Below, piece by piece: positions 25,832 to 32,872 of a stretch of 38,102 nt of DNA. Each line of letters opens with the position of its first letter. Position 1 is the stretch's first letter. The stretch is from CAYMDP01 sp964389375 (lineage in GTDB: Bacteria > Bdellovibrionota > Bdellovibrionia > Bdellovibrionales > UBA1609), in contig CAYMDP010000027.1 of the NCBI GenBank assembly GCA_964389375.1, positions 1-38,102 on the forward strand. Direction: 5' to 3'. The notes below the pieces were generated by a model. The model was not told the DNA's origin. It ran no database searches and saw only the letters and a program-made list of their open reading frames with translations. The position numbers and the translations under genes are program-made.

Positions 25832-27268
25832 TTGCTTCATCCAATGCTTCCTGCAACGGAAGGTTTCTTTCCAGCGGCGAAAGTATGGTCGGCTCAATCA
25901 ATGGAAAGTTTTGGGCAAGAGTATAAAGCACATAATGAAGGGGGGTATATCTCGCTCCCGACGCAACTCAAAAAAACCGCTATTAAAGCAGATGATGTGA
26001 CTATGACCTGGGGAACTCTTGCGGTCTTACTACTGCTTTTAGGAGGTTTTTTTGTTGGCCGAGATTTAAATATATTATTTAGAATAAAGAGGGGATCTTT
26101 TCTGGTGCGAAGAATTGGTCGAGTTCAGATCCTTGTAAATGATAGTATCCATGTTCCCTTTTCATACTGGTTGCCTGCTCAGGCAAACATTGTTGTGCCT
26201 ACTGCTTTGATTGGACGGGCTGAAGATTATAACATGGCAGTCGCTCACGAGCTTCTGCATCACCGGAACGGGGACACCCGGTGGGTTTATGTTATGTGGG
26301 GGATGAGATTGATTTGTATCCTCAACCCCGCGATTCATTTTTGGATTCGTTGGATCTCTGAGATTCAAGAATTTGCCTGTGATGAGGCATTGGTCGACCA
26401 AGGAAAAGTCGATTCACAGGCTTACACTCGCTGCCTCGTCGAGGTGGCGCAAACCGCGATAGATCAAAAGTATGTTCCTGTTTGCGCGACAGGTCTCACA
26501 TTTTTGCTCAATCGTAATTTACTCAAAAGGAGAATTGAGAAAATGTTATCAAAATCATCAAGAAGAATTGATTGGAAGATCAGCCTCTCGGCCGGTGTTA
26601 TAATCGCATCTTTCATGGGGGCCACGGCGTTTGCAGCAAAAGGTCTTGTGCAGGACCGGAGAGTGAGTATGTCGCAAGCTAAAGCTATGGCGGTTCGCGC
26701 TCAGAGTGAGACGGGGTTTCCCATTGTCCTAAATGACTTGGTTCTTAAGCAACTTAATCGCTACATCGGAACACCAGAAGGACGCGAGTTCATGAAGGAT
26801 TCCTTAGCTCGGATGGAAAACTACAAAGTGATTGTTGAAGGCCACTTGCAAAAGTACGGAGTACCTTTAGAAATCATGGCGGTTCCGATTGTTGAATCTG
26901 GCTATCAAAATCTGCATGAGGGTCACAATACAACGATGAAGGCTGCAGGTGTTTGGCAATTTATTCCATCAACCGCAAGAAATTACGGTTTAAGAGTAGA
27001 TACTCATAAGGATGAGCGATTAGATATCAGTCTAAGTACGGACGCAGCGATGCGCTACCTTCAGTCGAATAACCTAAGATTCAAAGACTGGCATCTTTCT
27101 GCCCTTGCATACAACATGGGAGAAAATGCGGTTCAAAAAGGGATGGACCAACTCGATTCACGAGACGCGTGGACTTTGATTCGTGCGGGCTTCGAGGGAG
27201 ATAAAGACTATCTTCCCAAACTTATGGCCGCGATCTTGATTATGCGAAATCCAGATTCCTTGGACTAA
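25832..27268 (+). CDS. M56 metallopeptidase fused to a lytic transglycosylase (SLT/MltD-like) domain
   Basis: Coordinates give the longest frame after the upstream TAG (TTG start; ATG at 25844). The gene proper probably begins at GTG 25658. In 478-residue numbering, a membrane helix lies at about 52-68. The zinc site HELLHH is at 139-144, with the third ligand expected in EIQEFACDEAL. A further helix is at about 250-270. A periplasmic SLT domain of about 180 residues follows, with catalytic Glu355 in VPIVESGYQ, then AGVWQFIPSTARNYGL and ALAYNMGENAV. In BlaR1 the same position holds a penicillin-binding sensor. Here a murein-cleaving fold replaces it, so the likely signal is peptidoglycan state or its fragments. 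The protein would then act on the neighbouring repressor from the membrane. Confidence 0.85.
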   Translation: MLHPMLPATEGFFPAAKVWSAQSMESFGQEYKAHNEGGYISLPTQLKKTAIKADDVTMTWGTLAVLLLLLGGFFVGRDLNILFRIKRGSFLVRRIGRVQILVNDSIHVPFSYWLPAQANIVVPTALIGRAEDYNMAVAHELLHHRNGDTRWVYVMWGMRLICILNPAIHFWIRWISEIQEFACDEALVDQGKVDSQAYTRCLVEVAQTAIDQKYVPVCATGLTFLLNRNLLKRRIEKMLSKSSRRIDWKISLSAGVIIASFMGATAFAAKGLVQDRRVSMSQAKAMAVRAQSETGFPIVLNDLVLKQLNRYIGTPEGREFMKDSLARMENYKVIVEGHLQKYGVPLEIMAVPIVESGYQNLHEGHNTTMKAAGVWQFIPSTARNYGLRVDTHKDERLDISLSTDAAMRYLQSNNLRFKDWHLSALAYNMGENAVQKGMDQLDSRDAWTLIRAGFEGDKDYLPKLMAAILIMRNPDSLD

Positions 27269-27275
27269 AGGATTT

Positions 27276-27313
27276 GGGGATCGATAGGAAAAATCCGGTC
27301 GGTCCCCATTTTT
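27276..27313 (+). terminator. Rho-independent terminator of the BlaI-M56 operon
   Basis: GGGGATCGA (27276-27284) pairs with TCGGTCCCC (27299-27307; one G-T pair), with an inner GGA/TCC stem, followed by ATTTTT. It lies just after the M56 stop codon. Confidence 0.85.
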
Positions 27314-27325
27314 GAATACCTCGCT

Positions 27326-28105
27326 TTAATGCCCCTTAAGAATAAGATCGATCCAGTGTGTGATCATTTCATTTGCCATATTGATATTCTCTGCATTACG
27401 AGCTTCGAAGGCAGGATCATCCCAAGGTCCAATATTTAAACTGTGATCGCCACCAAGGACAACTGTGGGGATACTTGTGGTCGATTTGCCCAAGAAGTCA
27501 TAAAGCATCGGCAAGGAACACAAGAGATCCTTTGAGCCAAGGGCAATAACAACAGGTCGAGTGGTTTCTTGCAGTCCCGGGTAATTTTCTGGGCCTGACG
27601 GAACTGGAGTCGGAAGTCGATTTCCATTTTCATCCCAATTGCTAGTGCATACCGGTGTCATTAGGATTAGGGCCTTCAGCTCAGCATCGGATTGAAAGAC
27701 CTGATGGGCCACAACACTTCCCAAAGATTTTCCAGCAATGACTATTTTCTCGCTTTCGAATCGGGGATTTATTTTTGCGAATTGAACTATTGTGGCAAGG
27801 TCTTCTGCTTCATGCGAAAGATCTGCTGAGGGCTGGCTTTTATTGCTGTAATAGTTCCAATTGAATCGAATGGCCGCACTTCCTTGTTCTGCGATCTTTT
27901 TAGCCAGTCCTTCCGTCAATGGCAGGTCCATGTGGTAGCCCTGGCCTGGAGCAATCACAACGACAGGTATGGGAGATTTAGTTTCTGGGTAATGAATAAC
28001 CCCTTCAACCTCGACACCTCTTTTTGTGACCAATTTGATCGATTCTGTTTCAGCAGAAGCAAAACCTGTGGACAGCAATATCCCAAGACATAAAATTATG
28101 CGCAT
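27326..28105 (-). CDS. Exported alpha/beta-hydrolase (dienelactone hydrolase-like)
   Basis: A 259-residue protein. ATG 28105 is chosen because GGGGGA is just upstream and the sequence then begins with a signal peptide (MRIILCLGILLSTGFASA). The longer frame to 28204 has no such support. The nucleophile elbow is GKSLGS, with an acidic residue in GSKDLLC and His in LGGDHSLN forming the likely triad. A Pro-Gly rich oxyanion segment (VVIAPGQGYHMDLP) lies near residue 50. It is probably a periplasmic or lipid-facing esterase/lipase-type enzyme of unknown substrate. It converges on the BlaI-M56 operon. Confidence 0.8.
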   Translation of the reverse strand: MRIILCLGILLSTGFASAETESIKLVTKRGVEVEGVIHYPETKSPIPVVVIAPGQGYHMDLPLTEGLAKKIAEQGSAAIRFNWNYYSNKSQPSADLSHEAEDLATIVQFAKINPRFESEKIVIAGKSLGSVVAHQVFQSDAELKALILMTPVCTSNWDENGNRLPTPVPSGPENYPGLQETTRPVVIALGSKDLLCSLPMLYDFLGKSTTSIPTVVLGGDHSLNIGPWDDPAFEARNAENINMANEMITHWIDLILKGH

Positions 28106-28450
28106 TATTCCCCCTTTTGGTCGAATGGATCGAATAGCCCTAAGCGGTCCGCGGTTCAACAGTTTTCTATTTTGTGAAAGTGATTCTCCGGAAATGCGGT
28201 TCATTTAGGGCGAGGTAGCCAAAGAGCCTTCGAGCCCGTAAAATGTAGAAAGGTGTTGAACTAAGATTTGTTGTGGTCCCTTGTAGCGTTCACTAAGCTT
28301 GTCGTTGTTCCTAAATTTTTCTTCGCACTCAGTTTAAAACCCAATCCTTATCCGAGCTTCGGATCCCGAAACTCTGGGCTAGGGCAGGAATGCCTCCTCG
28401 GAAGACCCTACGACTTGCAGTTATCCATTCTCTCTAACGAAAGGATGGTT
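28106..28450. other. Intergenic stretch without a supported gene
   Basis: This is the 5' region of two divergent genes. The frame of the downstream hypothetical gene is open back to 28268, but that part has no ribosome site and an ordinary amino-acid mix. No clear promoter, repeat or RNA was recognised. Confidence 0.5.
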
Positions 28451-28849
28451 ATGGCATTATCTATCTTAGCTCAAGAAACAGACCGCAAAGAAAAACTCCT
28501 CATGGCTTTTGAAGAACATGAAAGCGAGACTCGCCTTCAGCCCGAAGATAAGAATTTAAAATTTGGATTTTTTAGTCGGATCTTTGACGGGGAAGCCGAG
28601 GTCAATAAAATCGGGTGGAACTCGCTAAAGCTGATGCAAAAGGACGGACGATCACTTGGAGATTTATTAGTGACTCCTGAAATAGCAAAGCTGTCTAAAA
28701 AAGGGGATCTGCTACTGGCCACTTTAGGTTATCGACTTGGGCAATGGCACTTAATCCAAATTAAAATGATCGGAAGTCCCATCAAAGATGTGAGTGGAGA
28801 GACTAAGGTGCATCTTTCATTCAGCACTCAGGCCTTTCTCAACCCGTAA
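28451..28849 (+). CDS. Conserved-looking hypothetical cytosolic protein
   Basis: A 132-residue protein starting at ATG 28451 (AAAGG a few bases upstream) or ATG 28445. It is soluble, charged and mixed alpha/beta. ETDRKEKLLMAFEEHESETRLQPEDKNL is followed by repeated Leu-Lys-Gly patterns and a beta-like ending (ETKVHLSFSTQAFL). It has no signal peptide, Cys or recognisable motif. The frame is continuous and well placed before a terminator-poor gap. It is not similar to any family I can name. Confidence 0.55.
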   Translation: MALSILAQETDRKEKLLMAFEEHESETRLQPEDKNLKFGFFSRIFDGEAEVNKIGWNSLKLMQKDGRSLGDLLVTPEIAKLSKKGDLLLATLGYRLGQWHLIQIKMIGSPIKDVSGETKVHLSFSTQAFLNP

Positions 28850-28922
28850 TATGGATTCCTAGGGTCTAAGGATTCAGGCGCTTGGCTGTGTAGCCAGATC
28901 TTTACTTATATAAAAATATAGT

Positions 28923-28938
28923 CTATATTATAATATAG
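28923..28938 (+). promoter_or_regulatory. Perfect 16-bp palindrome over the toxin-antitoxin promoter
   Basis: CTATATTATAATATAG is its own reverse complement. Inside it, TATAAT (28929-28934) is a perfect -10 box, about 19 bases before the toxin GTG. No convincing -35 box is seen. Such a palindrome is a likely binding site for the antitoxin, giving self-repression. Confidence 0.65.
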
Positions 28939-28952
28939 GTCTGGGGCGAGAC

Positions 28953-29264
28953 GTGCTAAAAAAGAGCTGGTCGGTTGAGATGAGTGCAGAGGCCGAGGGC
29001 GAACTTCGCTCGAATTTTGAGTTGGGACTAATTACAAGGGATGACATCAAAATCATTAAGCGCTGGATTGTTGATGTTGAAGAACAGGGACTGAATTATG
29101 CTCAGAGTAGGTCGGATTGGCGAGATCACGAGCTTGATGGGAGGTGGAAAAATCATCGGGCGATTTCGTTTTCATACATGGGGCGTGTGATCTATCGTGT
29201 GGAGAATGAAAAGGTGATCGTAATGGTAGTTCGCATAACGGCAGATCATGATTACAAGAAGTAA
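28953..29264 (+). CDS. RelE/HigB-like toxin of a type II toxin-antitoxin pair
   Basis: A 103-residue basic protein of the RelE/ParE superfamily: long N-terminal helices, then a beta-sheet region (RAISFSYMGRVIYRVENEKVIVMVVRITADHDYKK) with the typical C-terminal Arg/His/Tyr surface. RelE-type toxins cut mRNA at the ribosome. The start is GTG 28953. The stop is followed at once by the antitoxin's ribosome site. Toxin-first order is that of HigBA. Active-site residues cannot be fixed without an alignment. Confidence 0.82.
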   Translation: MLKKSWSVEMSAEAEGELRSNFELGLITRDDIKIIKRWIVDVEEQGLNYAQSRSDWRDHELDGRWKNHRAISFSYMGRVIYRVENEKVIVMVVRITADHDYKK

Positions 29265-29276
29265 GGGAGGTTTACA

Positions 29277-29591
29277 GTGGCAAAAAAAATGATGGATGTT
29301 TTAGACAATCTGGTGCCCGAAGGAGCCACAGCGGGTCAATTGCTGCGCGCGCTGAGAAAGCGCGAGGGGTTAACTCTTGAAGAGGTGGAAGAGATCACGG
29401 GCATTCGGGACAATAACCTAAGTGCCATTGAAAACGGCCGGATCGAGATGAGTCAGCATTATGCCGAGGTGTTTGCCGTAGCTCTTAATGTGCATCCAAT
29501 GATTTTTCTATATCCCAACGGCAAGTTTGAGAAGGATCCTGAGCTCCGCAAAATTGAAAAGCGCGCTGCGAAGTTTCGTAAGCAGGCTTAG
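29277..29591 (+). CDS. Xre-family HTH antitoxin
   Basis: A 104-residue protein starting at GTG 29277, six bases after GGGAGG. The helix-turn-helix spans roughly residues 20-62 (LLRALRKREGLTLEEVEEITGIRDNNLSAIENGR). A basic C-terminal helix (KFEKDPELRKIEKRAAKFRKQA) may contact the toxin. Together with the upstream toxin it forms an autoregulated HigBA-like module. It probably binds the palindrome at 28923-28938. Confidence 0.85.
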   Translation: MAKKMMDVLDNLVPEGATAGQLLRALRKREGLTLEEVEEITGIRDNNLSAIENGRIEMSQHYAEVFAVALNVHPMIFLYPNGKFEKDPELRKIEKRAAKFRKQA

Positions 29592-29887
29592 TGTGGTGTT
29601 TTCTTTTTAGTCAGCAATCTGACAAGAGGTCCAGCCATTTCAATCCCCTGGTAAAAAAGGGCTTGAGATATAGAGCAGCAGCTTTTTCTTATAAAAACAC
29701 GGTCTATTTTTCTGTGGTCTCCGCAGATTAGGGTTAATTCCCAGTTCGCCGAAGCTTTGTCGGTGTGCCTATATGTGTAATTGGTGTCATTAACATAGTA
29801 CGCTCCCGTCGGTTCGCCGAGCCTTTTTGGCACTTCATGGCATTCAACTTCGAGGTAAGCCTTTCTTTTTATAAAGTCAGCGGCCAT
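29588..29887 (-). CDS. Uncertain small ORF, unknown function
   Basis: A 99-residue frame whose ATG (29887) lies 11 bases inside the end of the truncated IVP-type gene. It contains Cys- and His-rich stretches (ECHEVPKR, TLICGDHRK, RKSCCSIS) but no motif that I recognise. It is not a frameshifted continuation of the IVP gene; I read all three frames and none matches. It could be chance coding in a rearranged region. Listed at low confidence. Confidence 0.25.
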   Translation of the reverse strand: MAADFIKRKAYLEVECHEVPKRLGEPTGAYYVNDTNYTYRHTDKASANWELTLICGDHRKIDRVFIRKSCCSISQALFYQGIEMAGPLVRLLTKKKTPH

Positions 29888-30050
29888 TCCCCTCAGCCAG
29901 ATTGAGCGGGATCGACAGCGAAGCCCGCTGGAACTGATCTATAAAAGCATGAGAAAGGTCCTTCTTCGATGCCTTGCACAGGTGCTCAACGGCTTCCACC
30001 CAGTCGAGCGACAGTTGATAAGCTTTTAGGTTTTCAAATGGAAATGCCAT
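29877..30050 (-). pseudogene. Truncated four-helix-bundle protein (23S rRNA intervening-sequence protein type)
   Basis: Only 57 residues: MAFPFENLKAYQLSLDWVEA then helix 2, ending IPLNLAEGNGR and a stop. This is the standard N-terminal half of the 23S-IVP/four-helix-bundle family (usual length about 115-130 residues), cut right after the conserved NLAEGNGR. The last two helices are missing and are not found in other frames downstream. Full-length members sit in rRNA insertions or beside retroelements. This copy looks like a remnant next to a palindrome-rich region. Confidence 0.7.
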
Positions 30051-30120
30051 GGAGGATGTGGACAGCAAGCTTGTTGCCACACCGAAGTGCCAGGAGGGCC
30101 CTCGACTATCGATGCTCGAC

Positions 30121-30240
30121 CGATTTTCGGATATCGAAGTTCGATTTTCGAATTTTTCGCTGGGTTCGTAAGCTTGAGCTTCGCTCTGCGCTTAGAGAAT
30201 CGATAATAGAAAATCGATGAAATTTTTCTGCGAAAAATTT
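30121..30240. repeat. Palindrome-rich repeat cluster
   Basis: CGATTTTCG occurs at 30121-30129 and 30142-30150, and the inverted GAAAATCG is at 30209-30216. AATTTTTCGC (30151-30160) is matched inverted by GCGAAAAATT (30230-30239). A perfect hairpin, AAATTTTTC-TGC-GAAAAATTT, occupies 30220-30240. No ORF is supported here. It could be a REP/MITE-like element or folded RNA. Confidence 0.5.
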
Positions 30241-30535
30241 GGCGTCACTGACACGTTATAAATGAATATGAAAGGTTAACGCCCTAGATCTCAGAAAATA
30301 GCCAAGCTAAGATGGGTTCAAATCTTGCCAGCGCCTTGAGGTCGTGTCGTACCGTTTTTCTCGACAAAAGTCTGTTCGCCATCATCATGTGGTGATGCCA
30401 GATATTCAATGTTTTCAGAAAAAATAAGTTAAGTGTAAAAACCATGGGATGCAGTTGTTCCATCGGAGACGACGGCGCCCGCCGTTTAGGCACCATGGCG
30501 CTGCGCAATATTTTGATCGCCCGGGTTTGTCAATC
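30241..30535. other. No supported gene; island boundary region
   Basis: A 74-residue minus-strand frame at 30284-30508 (with HHHMMMANRL and a Leu-rich tail) has no ribosome site or known domain. I do not call it. The stretch separates the host-like DNA from the AT-rich metal island. Confidence 0.4.
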
Positions 30536-30564
30536 TTGACCATCGATTCAATCAAACTTAACTT
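30536..30564 (+). promoter_or_regulatory. Candidate sigma-70 promoter of the metal island
   Basis: TTGACC (30536-30541), a 17-base spacer and TAACTT (30559-30564) precede the CzcI-like gene. The leader would be very short, so the call is tentative. Confidence 0.35.
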
Positions 30565-30582
30565 TCTGTGTACGGAGACAGC

Positions 30583-30930
30583 TTGAATTCATTTTTTGCC
30601 TACATATTTACTGCGATGACTTTATTTGGCTCTTTTAGTAGCGCTGAATCTTTTTGCACAGATGTAGAATCTCAAACGGCTGTTCTTGAATCATCAGCTA
30701 AAGATGTCATATTGACTGCTGCTCACCAAGACTTTCCAAGCAGCCACGAGGAGTCTGACTGTCATCACTCATGCGTAGGTCATAATTGTCATTTAGGGCA
30801 TTGTGCCTTTCCTATGAGTTCACAAATATCAGTGAGCACAATTTCATTTGAAATTCCTCATCATATTTTTGATGTGGCTTATTTCGTTTTTGATTTTCAA
30901 ACAAGTCTATTTCGTCCACCTATTTCCTAA
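30583..30930 (+). CDS. CzcI-like metal-binding exported protein
   Basis: A 115-residue protein starting at TTG 30583 with GGAG five bases upstream; the frame extends to 30568. A signal peptide (MNSFFAYIFTAMTLFGSFSSA) is followed by a polar linker and a Cys/His cluster, CHHSCVGHNCHLGHCAFPM, typical of metal-binding regulators at the head of czc operons. The ending LFRPPIS resembles that of CzcI. CzcI-type proteins are periplasmic and modulate the Czc pump. It precedes the CzcC gene by 110 bases, same strand. The call rests on motif and position, not on strong identity. Confidence 0.6.
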   Translation: MNSFFAYIFTAMTLFGSFSSAESFCTDVESQTAVLESSAKDVILTAAHQDFPSSHEESDCHHSCVGHNCHLGHCAFPMSSQISVSTISFEIPHHIFDVAYFVFDFQTSLFRPPIS

Positions 30931-31040
30931 AGACAATCAAACACATATTAAACTGCAGACTTATTCTTGCACGTTTTGTTGAGTATTTTTTCAGCCTTAA
31001 AACATACTAAAAAATAAAGTTTTTCTAACGGAGTACACGC

Positions 31041-32276
31041 ATGAACTCACTTACATATCTAGCGCTTGTTATTTTCTTTCTGGGGGGCCACATGAGCTTT
31101 GCCGAAAGCAAGAACCCTGAATGTAGCATTACAAACTATTCTGAACTCGTGAAGTGCATTGGAAAAACAGCATTTCCAGTTCAAATCGCAGATCAAAATT
31201 TAAAAGCATCAAGGCACCTCGAGGATGCGAGTCGGCAGTGGCTCAACCCAGAAATTGATGCAGAAACAGTATCAAAGGGTTCTGAAAAATCAGAAACCAC
31301 GGCCACTCTCTTTTTTAATTTTCGACTTGGTGGCAAACGAAGCTCAGGAATCAAAGAAGCTCTTGGTGAAATTGCAAAATCTGAAGCCGAGCGAGACCAA
31401 ATCGTCCAGCAAACACGTCTTGATTTGATGCTAGCCCTTTACAGGCTGACTCAGCTTAAAAGTGAAATTAGCATTGAGCAAGAGTCTGTTGATACATTCA
31501 CAAAAATTGTGGGTCAGTTTGAAAAAAGACCTGCACTTAATCCAGAGCAAAACGTTTCCCTAGCTGTTTTTAAAATGGCCTTGGGAGATCATAGTTTAAG
31601 ACTTGCAAGTCTTAAAAATCAGCAAGAAAAATTGTATCAATCAATGACTGCAGCGACTGGCATTAGTCGAGATTTGATTCAAAAAAATCTCCCTTTAAAA
31701 AAGCAATCTTGGCCAGAACTCAGCAAAGTTAAAGACGATCAAATTTTATCGCCAAAAGAGAGAAAAGCTCTAGCTGAACTCAAAATTGCTGAGGGGCTCA
31801 AGGAAAAGGCAGATGCTGGAGCCTGGCCAGACTTGAAAGTGGGGCCAACAGTGCGCTCGATCAAAGATAACGGCGCTTCTGATTCTTTTGTGGGTTTCAG
31901 TCTTTCATTGCCACTTCCGGTCTTTACACTCAATGGGGGATCTCGAAGTTTTGCTGAACAGAAGAAGCTTGCAGCAGCTATGAGTCTTGAACAAGCAAAA
32001 CGCCACGAGCTTTCTTCTCGCGCTGAACTCGTGAGTCAGTACTATCAGACTGTATCGGCGTTAAAAAATACAATTAGTCTCAAAGTCATTGATGAGAAAC
32101 ATGAGCAAATTGAAAAGCAATTTTTCAGAGGACTTGTACCAAGCTCACTCGTGATTGAAGCTCACCGACAATTGTTTGATCTTGAGGAAAGACGTAACCT
32201 TTCAGAGCTAGAAGCTCTTGAAGCCCTGGGGCAAGTTCTAATTGTCGATAACAAATTCCACGAGGTCATCTTATGA
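31041..32276 (+). CDS. CzcC-like outer membrane metal-efflux channel (TolC family)
   Basis: A 411-residue exported protein (signal peptide MNSLTYLALVIFFLGGHMSFA) with two OEP repeats. The first runs from residue 40 with DASRQWLNPEIDAETVSKG and FFNFRLGGKRSSGIKEALGE; the second has SFVGFSLSLPLPVFTLNGG and ELVSQYYQTVSALKNTISL. It forms the outer channel of a heavy-metal RND pump. GGAG lies eight bases before ATG 31041. The last four bases overlap the start of the next gene (ATGA), so the operon is translationally coupled. Confidence 0.88.
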   Translation: MNSLTYLALVIFFLGGHMSFAESKNPECSITNYSELVKCIGKTAFPVQIADQNLKASRHLEDASRQWLNPEIDAETVSKGSEKSETTATLFFNFRLGGKRSSGIKEALGEIAKSEAERDQIVQQTRLDLMLALYRLTQLKSEISIEQESVDTFTKIVGQFEKRPALNPEQNVSLAVFKMALGDHSLRLASLKNQQEKLYQSMTAATGISRDLIQKNLPLKKQSWPELSKVKDDQILSPKERKALAELKIAEGLKEKADAGAWPDLKVGPTVRSIKDNGASDSFVGFSLSLPLPVFTLNGGSRSFAEQKKLAAAMSLEQAKRHELSSRAELVSQYYQTVSALKNTISLKVIDEKHEQIEKQFFRGLVPSSLVIEAHRQLFDLEERRNLSELEALEALGQVLIVDNKFHEVIL

Positions 32277-32857
32277 AACTAAAATCAGTTTTAACAATTT
32301 TTATCATATTTAGCTTAATGAGTAGTCTGGCATTTTCAAGTGATGACCATGACCACAAAAAACATGATGAGCATGAATCAGAAACTGAACACAAACATGA
32401 TGAAAAAGAGGATGAGCATAAGCATGAAGAAAATGGGCACGCTCATGAAGAAGAAGGTCATGGTCACGGAGAAGAAGAAGGCGAGCACTCAGAGGAGAAC
32501 GCTCAAGTAGGTCCTGAGAAAGGAATTTTAGAAGCAAGTGAAGTGAATGGAATAAAACTCTCACCCCAAGCTGAAAAAAATTTTGAAATTACAAAATTAA
32601 AACTGGGTTCTGGTAGCTCTCACTACATTCCAAAATCAGCTGTTGTGACTGCGGGAACAGAAGTGAATCTGTATCGAATTCGAAATGGGTTCTATAAAAG
32701 AATTGATTTTGAAATCTTACAACGAACAGGGACTCATCTCACAGTTAAGTCTAAGGACCTCAAAGACAATGACGAAATCGTTGTCACAGGACTGGGATTT
32801 TTAAGAATTGCAGAAATTGCAGCTTTCGGTGGAGCCCCCGAAGGTCACTCACACTAA
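32273..32857 (+). CDS. Miniature CzcB-like periplasmic adaptor, His-rich
   Basis: A 194-residue protein, less than half the usual adaptor length. After the signal peptide comes a stretch with 13 His in residues 26-72, among Asp/Glu. Then a segment like the CzcB start (GIKLSPQAEKNFEITKLKL) and a final region of about 70 residues like the adaptor's membrane-proximal domain (IPKSAVVTAGTEVNLYRI ... LKDNDEIVVTGLGFLRI). The lipoyl domain, the long alpha-hairpin and most of the beta-barrel are absent. It overlaps the CzcC gene by four bases and lies 15 bases before CzcA. No other adaptor is encoded in the window. Function as an adaptor or metal chaperone is inferred. Confidence 0.75.
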   Translation: MKLKSVLTIFIIFSLMSSLAFSSDDHDHKKHDEHESETEHKHDEKEDEHKHEENGHAHEEEGHGHGEEEGEHSEENAQVGPEKGILEASEVNGIKLSPQAEKNFEITKLKLGSGSSHYIPKSAVVTAGTEVNLYRIRNGFYKRIDFEILQRTGTHLTVKSKDLKDNDEIVVTGLGFLRIAEIAAFGGAPEGHSH

Positions 32858-32872
32858 TTAATTGGAGTTTTT

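Noticed and set aside
29588..29887. Small ORF as a frameshifted C-terminus of the IVP-type gene
   Set aside because: None of the three frames resembles the missing helices, so it is not a simple frameshift.
30303..30330. GGTTCAAATC resembling a tRNA T-arm
   Set aside because: The flanking bases do not pair as a T-stem and no acceptor or anticodon arm can be built around it.
30284..30508. 74-residue minus-strand frame at the island boundary
   Set aside because: No ribosome site, no recognisable domain and an odd composition; it may be a gene remnant but I cannot support it.
32310..32564. Minus-strand frame rich in Leu/His opposite the mini-CzcB gene
   Set aside because: It is the mirror of the His/Glu-rich codons of the real gene and has no independent support.
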